Under the pieces are notes generated by a model that was given only the letters and a program-made list of their open reading frames with translations, did not search any database and was not told where the DNA came from. A program made the translations under genes and the position numbers. DNA of 64,000 bases from Hydrangea macrophylla (lineage: Eukaryota > Streptophyta > Magnoliopsida > Cornales > Hydrangeaceae), in contig CM066992.1 in assembly GCA_033977485.1 (NCBI GenBank), positions 106,317,450-106,381,449 on the forward strand. The letters are read 5' to 3'. Positions 24,376-35,336 of the stretch are shown piece after piece; position 1 is the stretch's first letter; the number at the start of each line of letters is the position of its first letter.

Positions 24376-26447
24376 TGTCACACCCGTTCCAGAAATTCAT
24401 GGTTTTGAAAAATGCATCATTTGAGATTTTGAAATTATTAATGTTATTAATAATTTGATTTGAGGTTGACTGTGAGTCAACGGTAAGGTGTCAGTGAGGA
24501 CACGGGAACATGGCAGTTCATATTGCATGGACATGACTAAATGACATTTATATGATTTAAATGTTATTTGACTTTATCTGGTATTTGATGAATAGTAATT
24601 TTATCTGTGTTGTGGGAATTCTGGTAATCTTAGATATTGTTATATCACTTGGAGAAATGTGGTGAGAACGTGCGTGATACGTTAATTGAAAAGGTAGGTG
24701 GTGTAGAGATTCCACTTAATTGAGTTTTCGGACGTTATTTTTGGACCCAAACGAAACCTAGTCGAAAACTTTTCTAAATTATAATTTTCACTCGTAAAGG
24801 CATAAAATGGACGTGGGTGAAGTTTCAGGAATTAATTAGAAGTTTTGAGAAACTTGCGGGGAGGTAAACACGTTTTTCGATAAGTTTTTCTATAAATAGT
24901 GATGGATGAGATTTCATCTCATCCAAATCCTTCTAAATATCTAGAGAGAGGAGAGAGAAAGGGAGATTGAGCCAACGGGCTTTGCGACGCCGATCGACGA
25001 CCGTTCGTCCGTCAGTTTTTCACCAAATTCAAGATTTGAACTCGTGGAGGTAAGACCTACGTTTTGATACTACTTAGGCCGTGTTTGGCCAAATTTTGTA
25101 AAAATCTTAATTCTAGACTTTTGGGGAAAACCCAGTAAAACTTGTAGGAATCGTCCCAAATTCGAAATCCGACGATTATTTAGCCCCCTAGATGATCCTT
25201 CAAATTTTGAAGAGATTCGCACGAGGTATGAAGTTCTAACTTGTGAAATATAGAGGAATACATGTTTTATATTTCGACGACGAAATTGAGATCCGGGCAA
25301 AATCCATGTGTTAATTGTAGGCCCGTTAATTATGCACGCGCTAAATTGTGAAAAGCATGCCTAAATTTATGCGAGCACGTTAAGTTGTCTATGTGGGTCA
25401 AAGGGGAGTCTTATACAAATTCATGCCGGAGTAAGCTTCTCGATGTTTGAGAATTTAGTAGCGACGGCTATTGTGCATGGTTGATAGACTTGGACTTGCC
25501 ATGGCACTTGTGGATACAATGGTTGATAGACTTGGACTTGCCATTGGTATCGCGGTTTAAGGCTTGGACTTGCCGCTACCGGATGAATGCGTATTTTTCT
25601 CCCTAGAGACTATTGTATGACTTGAGATTAAAGCATGTTTTATATATAGTGCACATGTTAGAACTTGTACGCTCAGCATATAGTTGAGCAGTGGAGATGT
25701 ACTCCATTGCAGGTAAGAAGAAAGACAAGAAGAAGCGTGAGGAGTGAGGACGTTAAGGAACGCCGGGGAAATCACTTGTTTATGTTTTTGTTTAAATCCT
25801 AAAAATTTGTATAAGGATTTGGGTTTTTGTTATATGTTGTAATCGGACGATGGAGTAGTTCGTAGTACTTGTAATCCCTAGTAAACGCTCTTGTAATTAT
25901 GTTTTGAATGATGGAATGGAGTGGTTATGTGTTAGTCGGGAATTGGGAGAACCTCGAGTAGGAAAGCTGCAGTTTTTGGGCTTGCTGACAGAAACCAGTC
26001 GACTGGGTCAGTGTGTTGAACTAGTTACTGCTTGATTTCGTCTGGGGTTCAGTCGACTGGGTTGAGAAAACAGTCGACTGGATGGGGCCCCAGACCTGGA
26101 CATTCTGCTTGATTGGGCACCAGTCGACTGGACTTCTTCAGTCGACTGAAAATTTTGGGCACCAGTCGACTGGGTCCCCGACACAGTCGACTGGATATGC
26201 TGTTATGTTTGGAGGCCCTTTTCTGTTTGAGATCACCAGTCGACCGGACCCTCGATCAGTCGACTGGTCCTCTGTTTTCAAAACTGTGTTCTTTTGAAAG
26301 GATTCAAATGGCCAAAACTTTTTGTAACTCTGATTTTCATGGATCTTAATAATGTTTTCCGCTGCTATTCTTCTTTAATGGAACTGGATAAGCCTTAATG
26401 GCGTGCCACGTGTCCTGTTTCCACGCGTAGTGGGATGGGTCGTGACA
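24376..26447 (+). repeat. 3' LTR of the LARD-like element (2.07 kb, full length)
   Basis: This is the complete LTR. The part missing from LTR 1 (about 25243-26030) includes AGACTTGGACTTGCC-type internal repeats near 25490-25575. The palindrome array continues from 25995 to 26272. Confidence 0.9.
25995..26272. repeat. Array of CAGTCGACTG palindromes in LTR 2
   Basis: This is the same array as at 19654-19870 plus one further copy upstream (near 25995), so about nine sites. Positions and spacers are conserved between the two LTRs, as expected from reverse transcription. Confidence 0.9.
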
Positions 26448-27905
26448 CTAACACACTCTATCTCTCTCCTAGTGGCATTGTGGGGTCTGCAGTGGACCCC
26501 GCAGTACCACTAGGAGAGAGATAGAGTGTGTTAGTAAGTGTTAGTGGATTTTGTTAGTGCCCCTAGCATTGCCCAAAATATAAATTTACAACTTTAATCC
26601 CTTAATTTCAGATTCTAAGAAAAGAATTCAAAAACCCCAATTCACACTTTCAACCAATTTCACATACCTAGGGTGTAGAAGATGAAGATTCCTCCCTTTC
26701 TTCCCAATTTCTATGTCTTTTTCCCTTTACTCTTCTTCTTCTTCTTTTTCTTCTTCTTCTTCCCCTCTTCCTCTCTTTCTCTTCTCTTCTTCTTCACTGT
26801 AACCCTCTCAAGCTATACAGTCAAGGAGACTAACGTATCTCCCTAAAATTGATTTTTTTAACTTTTTAAAAATTATGTTTAACACCCCAACTTTCTTTAA
26901 AACAAGCACTTGAGTTCTCAAACTTCCCCAAATTTTCCCATATCATTTTAGTACCCCCAAAAAGAGTTATTTCCTAACTCAAAATTCCAAAAATGGAATT
27001 TTTCAGTTCTAACCCAACACATAATTATTTAATAATTAGCAGCTCAGCATAAAAAAATTTAATAACAATTCAGCTTAAATAATTAAATCACAGAAATTTA
27101 AATTTTAAACAACTCAGTTTAGCTTAATAGAGTAAATGATTTATTATTTTAATATTCTTTTTCAGGTTCGGGTCTCACAGGATGGACTGACGTGGTCTCC
27201 ATTAATGTTGTGGATGGTATATATCCTTAACAAGCAATGGACAGAACAATGGTATGTCTATATATATGAAACGATTGAGTATTTCTAAACAGAGTATGTT
27301 AGTTATCGGTCTTGGAATAATCAAACGATAAGGGTTGTGTTACGACGTTGAAATACAGAGAAGATATTATTTAGTACAACTATATCACTTCAATAACTTG
27401 TTGTATGTTATATCATTAATACACTGTGAGTTTCTATTCACTCAGCTCTTATTGCCTGGACATTCCCCGTCCAGATTACCCTGTCCCTTTTAATGCAGAT
27501 AATGGAGCTTACAATGACGGCTACTACACTGAAGGAAAATACGCAAAGGGTGGCCCCACTGATGTCGGTTACGCTGGAGAAGGAATCTATGCTGACGACT
27601 ATCCTTACGCCAGCTGAAGATTTGAAGATAGTTATATCTAGTTCATATTTTCCATTATTTCTATTGAACTTTAGTTTAACGGGTACTTAGGCATATGTTG
27701 TCTCAAGACCTGTTGTGATCCTGCGGACCACACTCTGATGTTTGTAATAGAGTTTTTGTTACTATATTAAGTTGTTACTGTTCTTGTTTACTTTGTGGAC
27801 TAGTACTGTGTGGTGTGGATATTTAGTGACTTTCGCTTGTCATTCTCTATGGACCCAGAAAGGAAATTTATTTTTCTCTATTTTTGTTGCTCCGTGGCGT
27901 GACAG

Positions 27906-28069
27906 TTAGATTCTAGCTTTATAGCTAATTATATTAAGGCATTAGTGAAGGCACAAAACTCAATCACAGTGGCAGCCATCCAAGCAGAGATTTTAGACAA
28001 GTTTAGTTATAATATTTCTAAGAAGAATGCCTGAAAAGCAAAATAGAAGGCAATTGTTAAACTTTTTGG
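27906..28069 (+). pseudogene. Duplicated inverted fragment of the MULE transposase gene
   Basis: Read on the plus strand this encodes a damaged piece of MULE transposase beginning DSSFIANYIKALVKAQ, with stop codons inside. It matches the reverse complement of 29909-30073, which is part of the main MULE pseudogene. It borders the LTR end (TGTCACGCC on the other strand), the same junction as in the right arm. Confidence 0.75.
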
Positions 28070-28564
28070 TAATTGCAAGGCCGACCCTTGGGCCAGCGGC
28101 CCGGGCGGCTGCTTGGGGCCTCAAAAAATAAGACTTTGTTTGGCCTTGGAATAAGGCCTTGTTTGCCAAAATCCATGTATTATATATAAATATAGGGCCA
28201 AAATAGGGTCTACAAAAATAGCGCCTTAGATATGCATGCATTATATATAAAAATAGGACAAAAATTAAGGCATAATTTGGCCAAAATACATATATTATAT
28301 ATATAGGGCAAATAGGGCGTTATATATACATGTATCATATATAAAAATAGGACCTAAAAATATTGTCTTCTCATGTTCACTTAGGGCCTCATGTGAATTT
28401 CACAATCTTAGGACCGATCTTGGGTAATTAAATAAATTAATTAATCGGAATTGTGAATTGGGATACACCTATCTATTGATAGAGACAATGTGATACTTTA
28501 GTATAAGTAGAAAAGATATTTAAATGCCAATTTGGTTAGTAATGTGGATGCACATAGTAAAACT
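28070..28564. other. AT-rich spacer with degenerate GGGCCAAAATA / ATATATTATATATA repeats
   Basis: This lies between the left inverted arm and the 3' end of the MULE pseudogene. It contains several loose copies of a unit built from TAGGGCCAAAATAGGG and long ATATAT stretches. Similar short strings (AAGGCCGACCCTTGGG and AGGACCGATCTTGGG) stand near its two ends in direct orientation. I cannot assign an element type. Confidence 0.4.
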
Positions 28565-29908
28565 CTAACCTTGTTGATTTTTAATGGGACATGTTCGTTG
28601 ATTGTTGCCTTTCTCCTTGCACAAACTACATATTATACTTGTATGACCCTCCCTAACATCCATCTCGTTATGCAAACGTGTTGCTTTTGGGCGACCTTTA
28701 GCATTTCGTTTCATTGAACCACAAAAAATTAAAGTGCATCCCTTTTTCAACAGGTCAATAAACTTCACCGGGGATGGGATGCAAAAGGGAGCCCATATCT
28801 TCACATATGTAGTTATATTAACCCAATTATGCACTAAACCATGATGGTCCAAACTACAATCTTGACACGCAGCCATGACATGCGAACATGGAAATCCATA
28901 AAGCTGCCATTTTTGGCATGAACATGATCGTTCATATAACTTAACCACTTGAGTATGATCACCTTTTTTCCTGTTTCCAACCGGTCGACCAGTTTTTATG
29001 CTAAAGTTGCCTCTCGCATGATTAAATAAAATTATCTCATGACGACTTGCCTTAATGCTATTGGCAATAATCTTCCCATCTATAAATGGGGTGAATTGTT
29101 GCCCACTAGTTACTCTTTGCTCACCCAATTTCGATTAACTGCAAAGTAACTATTCACACGGTAAAATGTGAGTTGAACTAAAGCTGTTATTGGCAAGCTG
29201 CACGCCCCTTTTAAAACACTATTAAATACTTCAGATAAGTTTGTTGTCATTATCCCATACCTTCAGCCACCGTCATATGCAAGAGCCCACTTTTCACGAG
29301 GCAAATCTTCAAGCCATTTTCTAGCTTCAGGATTAATTCATTCAATTGTTGCCATCTTTAATTCAAACTTCTTAATCTGATTTTCACTTGCAACAAGACA
29401 AAAAAGATCTTTTAATGTTTTGTCATGAAATCTTAAATTGAAATTGCTAACCAAGGGTCGCATGGATTAGGCTCATTCAACCCTAATCCATCTGTGTTCA
29501 TTATTGAAAGAATACCAATATGACGATTAGATATAACACAGAGGTCTGTTCGGTTAGTCATAAACTCGCGTATGCATGCCACGAACCTGCCTCAACTATC
29601 GTTATTTTCACCTTCAACTATGGCAAAGACAAGAGGAAATAATTGATTGTTGGCATCTGCCGATACTGCAATCAACATCGTGCCCTTGTACTTCCCATAT
29701 AGGTATGTTTCATCAATGCTCATGATTGGTCGACAGTGTTTGAATCCTTCAATTGTCGCTCCAAAGGCCCAAAACACGCGCTTAAATACTTCTTATTCAT
29801 GGTTTTGACATGAAGATTTCCTTTTGCCAATGCACGACAGTACCTGGATTTTCTTGCTTTATTGTATTCAAATATCTAGGCAATAATTTATAGGATTCCA
29901 CCCAATCA

Positions 29909-32900
29909 CCAAAAAGCTTAACAATTGCCTTCTATTTTGCTTTCCAGGCCTTCTTCTTATAAATATTATAACTGAACTTATCTAAAATCTCTGCTTGGGC
30001 GGCTGCCACTGTGATTGAGATTTGTGCCTTCACTAATGCCTTAATATGATTAGCTATAAAGCTAGAATCTAATTATTAAGCCCGGGATCAGCAAAAATAG
30101 ATAAAAATAAATTTCCTTTTTGGATCCATAGGGAATGACAAGTGAAAGTCACTAAATATCCATACCACACAGTACTACTCCACAAAGTAAACAAGAACAG
30201 TAACAACTAAATATAATAACAAAAACACTATTACAAACATCAGAGTGTGGTTCGCAGGATCACAACAGGTCTGGAAACAACATATGCCCAAGTACCCGTT
30301 AAACTAAAGTTCAACAAAAATGACGGAAATATAAACTAGATATAAATATCTTCAAATCTTCACCTGACGTAAGGATAGTTGTCAGCATAGCTTCCTTTTC
30401 CAGTGTAATCGACATCAATGGGGTCACCCTCTGCGTATTTCCCTTCAGGGTAGTAGCCGTCATTGTAAGCTCCATTATCTGCATTAAAATGGACAGGGTA
30501 ATCTAGACGGGGAATGTCCAGGCAATAACGGCCGTCAGCTTACGGAGAGCCGAGTGAATAGAAACTCGCAGGGTATCAATGATATAACATAAAACAAGTT
30601 ATTGAAGTGATATAGTTCTACTAAATAATATCTTCTCTGTATTCCAACGTCGTAACCCAACCCTTATCGTCTGATTATTCCAAGACCAATAACTAACATA
30701 CTTTGTTTAGAAAGAACAAACTCAATCGTTTCACATATATAGACATACCATCATTCTGTCCATTGCTTGTTAAGGATATATACCATCCACTGCATTCATG
30801 GACACCACGTTAGTCCATCCCCTGCTCGTTAAGGATATAAACCACCCACTGCATCTCAGGGATACAATGCTGTCACGCCCCGGAACCACTCAGATGATCC
30901 TAGGACACGTGGCACGCCACCAAGGCTTAACCCCAATCATTAAAGTTACAAAATAAGTTTAAAATAACTTAAACCAAATAAGCTCAACAATAAATAAATA
31001 AAAAAACACAAAATCTTGTCTTTGCAATTAGCCAAAAATCCTGTTTTAGCAAATAGTAAATTCAAAAATAATATTACCAAATCACAAGTTAAAACTAGCA
31101 CTAACGTTTTAAATCATTTAAAGTCAAACCAAAGTCATAAACATGAGCTCCCAAGTACAAGCAAGAGTTTTTAAATACTTTAAATAAAAATACTAAAAAT
31201 AACCATTTACAATCAACCGCACCCAATACTTGGAATACTTTCCACTCTTATAAAGCAAGTGTCCAAATTATACAAGCAGATTACTACATGTGATTTTGGC
31301 CCAACTAAAATATAAAGTTTGCCTAGAAATATTACATAAGTCTTAAACCAACCAAAATATGACTCGTACTACAATCCAGATTAAGCCAATTAATTACAAC
31401 TATATTGCAAGCTTTAAACTAAAAAGCAAGTAACTATTAACAAGGTTACAACAACCCCCAAAACCCATGCACTAGCCAGCCACTTCCCAGCTCACTTCCC
31501 AGATTCTTCGCCGCGATCACCTACGATGGTTATTCAATAACCATTACAATATATAAGCTATATGCTTAGTGAGTAATGCTAATCATGATTATGGATAATT
31601 GACATGCTCAATTCAACATATTACACAAAACTATAGTCTCTGGCAATTACTAGTTCACTCCCACCACTACCGGCTAGCCCGCGGCTCTACTCCCTAAGCC
31701 CACGTGACTAGTCATGACCCACGCCCTCACACGTGCGGTCCCATAGGCCTCTGGCGGCCGTGGTCGTCACCACAAAGATTACCTCATGGTGGTATAGAAC
31801 TAGCAATTTCCATTGACCCAAATAGGCAACTCAACATGCTCATTTAATCATTACACTGTGCTTTCATAATCAAATTGGGTCTAATTTAACCACATGAATT
31901 TTGCCCAATAATAAGCTAAATAAATTAAATTACGCTAATTAGGCATGCTTTGGCATCACAATTGAACCCAACATGAAAATCATCCAAATATCAAAATTAA
32001 CATCACTCACCTCTTGGGTTTCGCTCCTAAATGTGAAAGTAAAGCCCTACTATGAACCAGGTACAATTCCTATACATAAATTACAAGCTATGAGCTTAAA
32101 CCCCAAAATGGGTCGTAGAAAAACTGTCACGGAACTCAATAAAATTAGTACCAATAGATTAGACTCACCCCCAGGAGTCCGAATATGTGATCAGAATTAA
32201 AAACCAACGTCGTTTGGCTCGACAACCGTCGTCGAGAACGTCACCGACGAAACTCGTTAACACATGTACCTCATTTTTCCTTGCTACTGAAAGTCTAATG
32301 AAGAACAAGGATGAGAATGACTCATCCAAGACCCCAACGTGGCTTATTATATGAGTTTCTAATTTTTATTATGAAACCCCCATAAGTTTACTAGTTTTGC
32401 GATTACGCCCCTATTAGTTATGAAACTGTATTAAAACTATCCCAAACCTAAATGGGTATTTGTCTATGTCTCGCGTGGGTCCCATAAATGGTCCCATATA
32501 ATTATATGAAGTTGCTAATTAGCCTACTAATTATGTAACGTGTTCAATTCGTCCTCACAAAGGTATCCCTAATTGACCCCAAAAGTGGTCACTACTTAAT
32601 AACATTATATTATTAACAATAGAACAATAAATCATTTAAGCCTTAATAAACATTTAGGCACATAGGGTACTCCACATATATTGTCCCATCTCAACTGGGA
32701 GCATCAACACATATCCCAACTTGGGACTGCCACACTGGCCAAATTTGGGTTCCTAACTGGACACCCAAAAACAACTTAGTGGGTTAAACCCACTTCCAAT
32801 ATGTGTCACATAACACTATAATTAACATCAACTCATGATTATGCATGCTAAAACAGTATTAAATATAAACCGCGGGAGCGGGTGTCACAAATGCTTTTGA

Positions 32901-33413
32901 ACAACAACATATCTAATCTATTGCCACGACTCATCGATGTAAACCAGTGATCCACATCCACTGTTCGTTAAGGATATAAACCATCCACCGCTCGTTAAGG
33001 ATATAACATGGATCATCTGGTTATCTTAGGACTACATGGTCCTGCCCACTGCTCATTAAAGATATAAACCATCCACCACATGTGAAAGCATATCATCACC
33101 AAGCGTCTGCCCATGTACCATTTCTATAACTTATCAAACCTACTTAAGCTCAGTACCACTACCAATACATGACTTCCCATGTGACCTGACTACTCTGATT
33201 GAAATGAACGGATACCGAACCCGTACATGAACCGCATATTATCTAACGTCATCGCATAAATCCATTAATCTTAATCATACTTATATGTGTTGTTACATTA
33301 TCCCTGATTAACCCAAAGTCGCATACTAGGAGTTCGAATCGAGAATCGAACAGTCGAACCTCATATATAATAAACAAAAGAACTAAACCATGTTCTGCAA
33401 TTCTTGATCGATT
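29909..33413. repeat. Right arm of the large inverted repeat
   Basis: This is the reverse-complement partner of 8959-28069 (less the Tekay insertion). It starts in MULE coding sequence, crosses the LTR boundary at 30073/30074 and stops inside the LTR near 33413, where the left arm is truncated. Its own private insertion is 30871-32889. Confidence 0.8.
30871..32889 (-). mobile_element. Solo LTR (2.02 kb) nested in the right arm
   Basis: The ends are TGTCACGCCCCGG and GCGGGTGTCACA (TG..CA on either strand), with the perfect 5-bp duplication AATGC (30866-30870 and 32890-32894). The left arm lacks it, so it came after the inverted duplication. It resembles the LTR at 38606-40919 over its whole length (GGACACGTGGCACGCCACCAA, the 'CGCCGCGATCACCTACGATG' block, TCACTCACCTCTTGGGTTTC), so the two belong to one family. 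A minus orientation is inferred from that relative. Confidence 0.88.
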
Positions 33414-34190
33414 GAAAACATTTCGATCGATTGAGGAAAAGTAGTGTTCGAGCGATTGAAGTTGCTTCGATTGATTGACCCTTCGATCGATTGAACTCAG
33501 TTCAATCACTCGAGAGTTGTCTTCTCCATCAGATTGTAAAAACAACATATATAAATGTCGTAGGGACGTGTTTAATATGTCTAATCATACCAAGAACTTA
33601 TCAAACATTATAATAAAGAGACCAAGTGAGTAAAAACTCACCGAACGTTGTTAATGGTGCGTTTGACTCGAGTTCCAACCTTGAGCTTTAATGGTGTCCT
33701 CCTCTTACTTCTCTCTCTCTCTCTCTCTGGTCCTCTGTCTCTCTCTGCCTTCTTTTTCTCTCTGTCTCCTTCTCTTCTTCTTCTTATTCTCTTCTTCTAT
33801 CTCTCTCTTTCTAACTATATATATAGATGTGTGTGTATAATATATATATGTGTGTATATATATATATGAACACGCAACTCACAACTCTCACAACCCTCTA
33901 AGTTCAGCAAACCTCACACACATACATAAAACCAATTATATATAGAGGGGGTGGGGGTGCAGGTGGCATTATTTGCACAGAAATTGGAATTCTGATGATT
34001 ACACGTTCGATCGATCGCTTGAGAGCAGATTGATCAGGTTAGATCGATTGAAAATAGTTTGATCGATTGAAGTGGGGACCACGTCATAAATTTATGTCGG
34101 TAGGGTTTCGATCCTCGAGAAAGGTTTGATCGCTTGAACTTTAGAGATGCTCGATCGCACGAAAGAGCTTCGATCGATTAAAAGTAGAAA
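33401..34190. repeat. Clusters of TCGATCGATTGA-type palindromic motifs
   Basis: About twelve copies of a motif close to TTCGATCGATTGA (core TCGATCGA or GATCGATTGA) lie in two clusters, 33401-33510 and 34003-34190, within the solo LTR. A (CT)n tract and a (TA)n/(TG)n tract lie between the clusters, near 33708-33860. The arrangement resembles the CAGTCGACTG arrays in the other LTRs but with a different core. Confidence 0.8.
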
Positions 34191-34990
34191 TTCCAAGTAT
34201 GAACAAGGGAAGTATATAGATATTCTATATTAAATAATTATTGAAAATACAGGGTATTACACTAACTACAAATGGTCTCAATTAATGATTGGATTAACAA
34301 AAGTATGAGGACCATTGAGCTTCTTTATTTCAAAGAATGTAGTTTTATTAGGAACTGATGCACGCAATCTTCATCGACATTGAGGTGCTTGTCTACACTT
34401 CAATATCCATAACTTAGAATTAGAGTTCTCAACAATATATTACTGATGTACTCTAATAGAGTACGATTTTACAGCATTTTGCAAGTCCTCCTTCGAGGTG
34501 AATCTTTGACCAACATATAAATCCTCTACCTTCATCCTGGCTCACACCAATATCACTACCCAGGGTATCATGTTCTTGTAAGAGTAACTGCGAGAAAGGA
34601 CCAGTACTTGTCTGTGTAACTATTGGCATATATTCTTGATTCAAGTTGGAAGTTGGCATTACTTCAATATAAAATTCTGAACAATTTATTCCCGGTTGTT
34701 GTGTCACATCAAAAACAATACCAAGTGTATCATCATCCTCCACGAATACAACAATATTTATTTGTAATTACTAGGATATCTACATGTGATCTTCAATTGA
34801 CATAGCCTTCTATCATATCCAGTAAAATTATACATTTTTTCTCATGGTATTTAGTTCCATATTTTACTCTGAATGCCTTCGGAGTAGCACCTTCGTATGT
34901 AAGGCCATATAATCTAGTCGTTATCTTTCCATTCCAATAGCACATTATCGTAACACTCTGCCCAACCATAATATGTTGTGCATGCCACAA

Positions 34991-35336
34991 ACTGTTAGAG
35001 GAAAAAAAATACAGTTTTAAACTCTACTAGAAACTAAAAATCTGTGAATACATGTCATCATATAATCAGTGAGTAGAAAAACTAAATGTGATAAAAATGC
35101 TAGCATTCCTAAGAAATAAGGGTATATCCATTGGTGACAAAATTAGGAAAATCCATCCAGTGGTGTCAATTCGTATCATAACGCAAGGTATCTCACACAA
35201 GTGTTGATCATATTCGTAGCACAAGTCATAACCCAAGGTAAATTAATATAATATAAATTGTTTAAAAGTGATGATCATATAGGAGTAGTATTTTTATCTT
35301 ATTCGAATTAACATCATTTTGCTAATGAATTATATA
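34991..35336. other. Region upstream of the MULE N-terminal coding part
   Basis: There is no coding sequence. It is AT-rich and probably 5' non-coding sequence of the MULE. I could not find its terminal inverted repeat. Confidence 0.4.

Larger units (their letters stand above)
18771..26447 (+). mobile_element. Coding-free LTR retrotransposon (LARD-like), youngest layer of the nest
   Basis: It is flanked by the 5-bp duplication CTAAC (18766-18770 and 26448-26452). Both LTRs begin TGTCACACCCG and end GGTCGTGACA. An initiator-tRNA PBS follows LTR 1 and a polypurine tract precedes LTR 2, fixing plus orientation. The 4.3-kb interior holds no frame longer than about 95 codons and no recognisable gag or pol motif. 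The size and structure fit a large retrotransposon derivative mobilised in trans by a gypsy element. The LTRs differ by only a few substitutions, plus a 0.8-kb deletion in LTR 1. Confidence 0.88.
18726..26580. mobile_element. Foldback MITE with near-perfect arms, split by an LTR element
   Basis: Joining 18726-18770 to 26453-26580 gives an element of about 173 bp. Arms of about 50 bp (ACTAACAAAATCC... and its complement near 26500-26560) pair without visible mismatch. The loop itself contains the inverted pair GGGGTC and GACCCC. TAA flanks it on both sides (18723-18725 and 26581-26583). The extreme ends differ (GAGTTATATTTGGGG against a right end whose complement is TATTTTGGGCAATG), so one end may have changed after insertion. 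The family is not certain. Confidence 0.75.
9501..27179 (-). mobile_element. Ty3/gypsy (Tekay/Del-type) retrotransposon with nested insertions
   Basis: The whole element is flanked by the perfect 5-bp duplication GGATG (9496-9500 and 27180-27184). Its ends are TGTGGGACC and GGTCTCACA, an imperfect inverted repeat. In element orientation (minus strand) the order is 5' LTR (16717-27179, enlarged by nested insertions), PBS, gag, zinc knuckles, protease, RT, RNase H, integrase, C-terminal chromodomain-like tail, PPT, 3' LTR (9501-11891). The two LTRs are nearly identical apart from indels, so insertion was recent. The coding region has two in-frame stops and a gag/pol frame break, so this copy is not autonomous. 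Confidence 0.92.
16717..27179 (-). repeat. 5' LTR of the Tekay element, split by a MITE and an LTR element
   Basis: Parts 16717-18725 and 26581-27179 together match the 3' LTR (9501-11891) almost base for base. The intervening 18726-26580 is foreign: a foldback MITE that carries a second retroelement. This LTR keeps about 210 bp (26912-27120) that the 3' LTR has lost, so it is the fuller copy. Confidence 0.9.
8959..28069. repeat. Left arm of a large inverted repeat (partner 29909-33413), split by a Tekay element
   Basis: After removing the Tekay insertion at 9501-27179 (and one GGATG copy), about 1.43 kb here matches the reverse complement of 29909-33413 (about 1.48 kb without its own insertion) at roughly 90 percent by eye. 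The arm contains part of a long LTR (8959 to 27905 in gross coordinates) followed by 164 bp of MULE coding sequence (27906-28069). The right arm has the same LTR/MULE junction, so the arms arose by inverted duplication of an already interrupted MULE. The LTR part lacks its terminal 0.85 kb, being cut off at 8959. A 63-codon open frame at 27426-27617 is an LTR feature that is broken in the other arm, and I do not regard it as a gene. Confidence 0.8.
30074..34261 (-). mobile_element. Solo LTR inserted in the MULE transposase gene
   Basis: It is flanked by CTAAT (30069-30073) and CTAAC (34262-34266); the left-arm copy still has CTAAC there. On the minus strand it starts TGTAATACCCTG. The other end is TATTAAGCCC here but TGTCACGCC in the left-arm copy. 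There is no PBS, PPT or coding part, so it is a solo LTR left by recombination. Without its nested insertion it is about 2.16 kb. It carries degenerate units 'CATCCACTGC...GTTAAGGATATA' near 30760-30850 and 32960-33070, and a palindrome cluster at 33401-34190. Confidence 0.82.
28565..34990 (-). pseudogene. MULE (Mutator-like) transposase gene, split by a solo LTR
   Basis: On the minus strand the N-terminal part lies at 34262-34990, with YWNGKI and YEGATPKAFRV, then VGQRFTSKEDLQNAVKSYSI, YIVENSNSKLWILKCR and WRLRASVPNKTTF. It is cut at 34262 by the LTR 30074-34261. Coding similarity resumes at once at 30073 with SSFIANHIKALVKAQ, then KAIVKLFGDWVESYKLLPR and NPGTVVHW, then the catalytic-domain segment 29592-29777 (MSIDETYLYGKYKG, FAIVEGEN). 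The C-terminal part 28565-29128 has the SWIM zinc finger (CSCQKWQLYGFPCSH) and a final CSLCKEKGNNQRTCP knuckle. Several frameshifts and stops, for example a TGA where Trp is usual just after 29592, make it non-functional. Such transposases cut at long terminal inverted repeats; I could not identify this element's own ends. Confidence 0.88.

Noticed and set aside
27426..27617. 63-codon frame with Tyr/Gly/Asp-rich sequence (NADNGAYNDGYY)
   Set aside because: It lies in LTR sequence; the inverted copy (near 30360-30560) and a related LTR (near 57050-57240) do not keep the frame, so it is not a conserved protein.
28978..28992. CCGGTCGACCAG within the MULE pseudogene as another palindrome site
   Set aside because: It is a single occurrence within coding sequence (reads TGRPVG on the minus strand) and is not part of a cluster.
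8959..33413. Inverted arms as the terminal inverted repeats of the MULE
   Set aside because: The arms contain an LTR with its own target duplication and end inside MULE coding sequence, so they are a secondary duplication.
34453..34743. 96-codon frame as a separate small gene
   Set aside because: It is the N-terminal acidic part of the MULE transposase; coding similarity continues in another frame (VGQRFTSKEDL).
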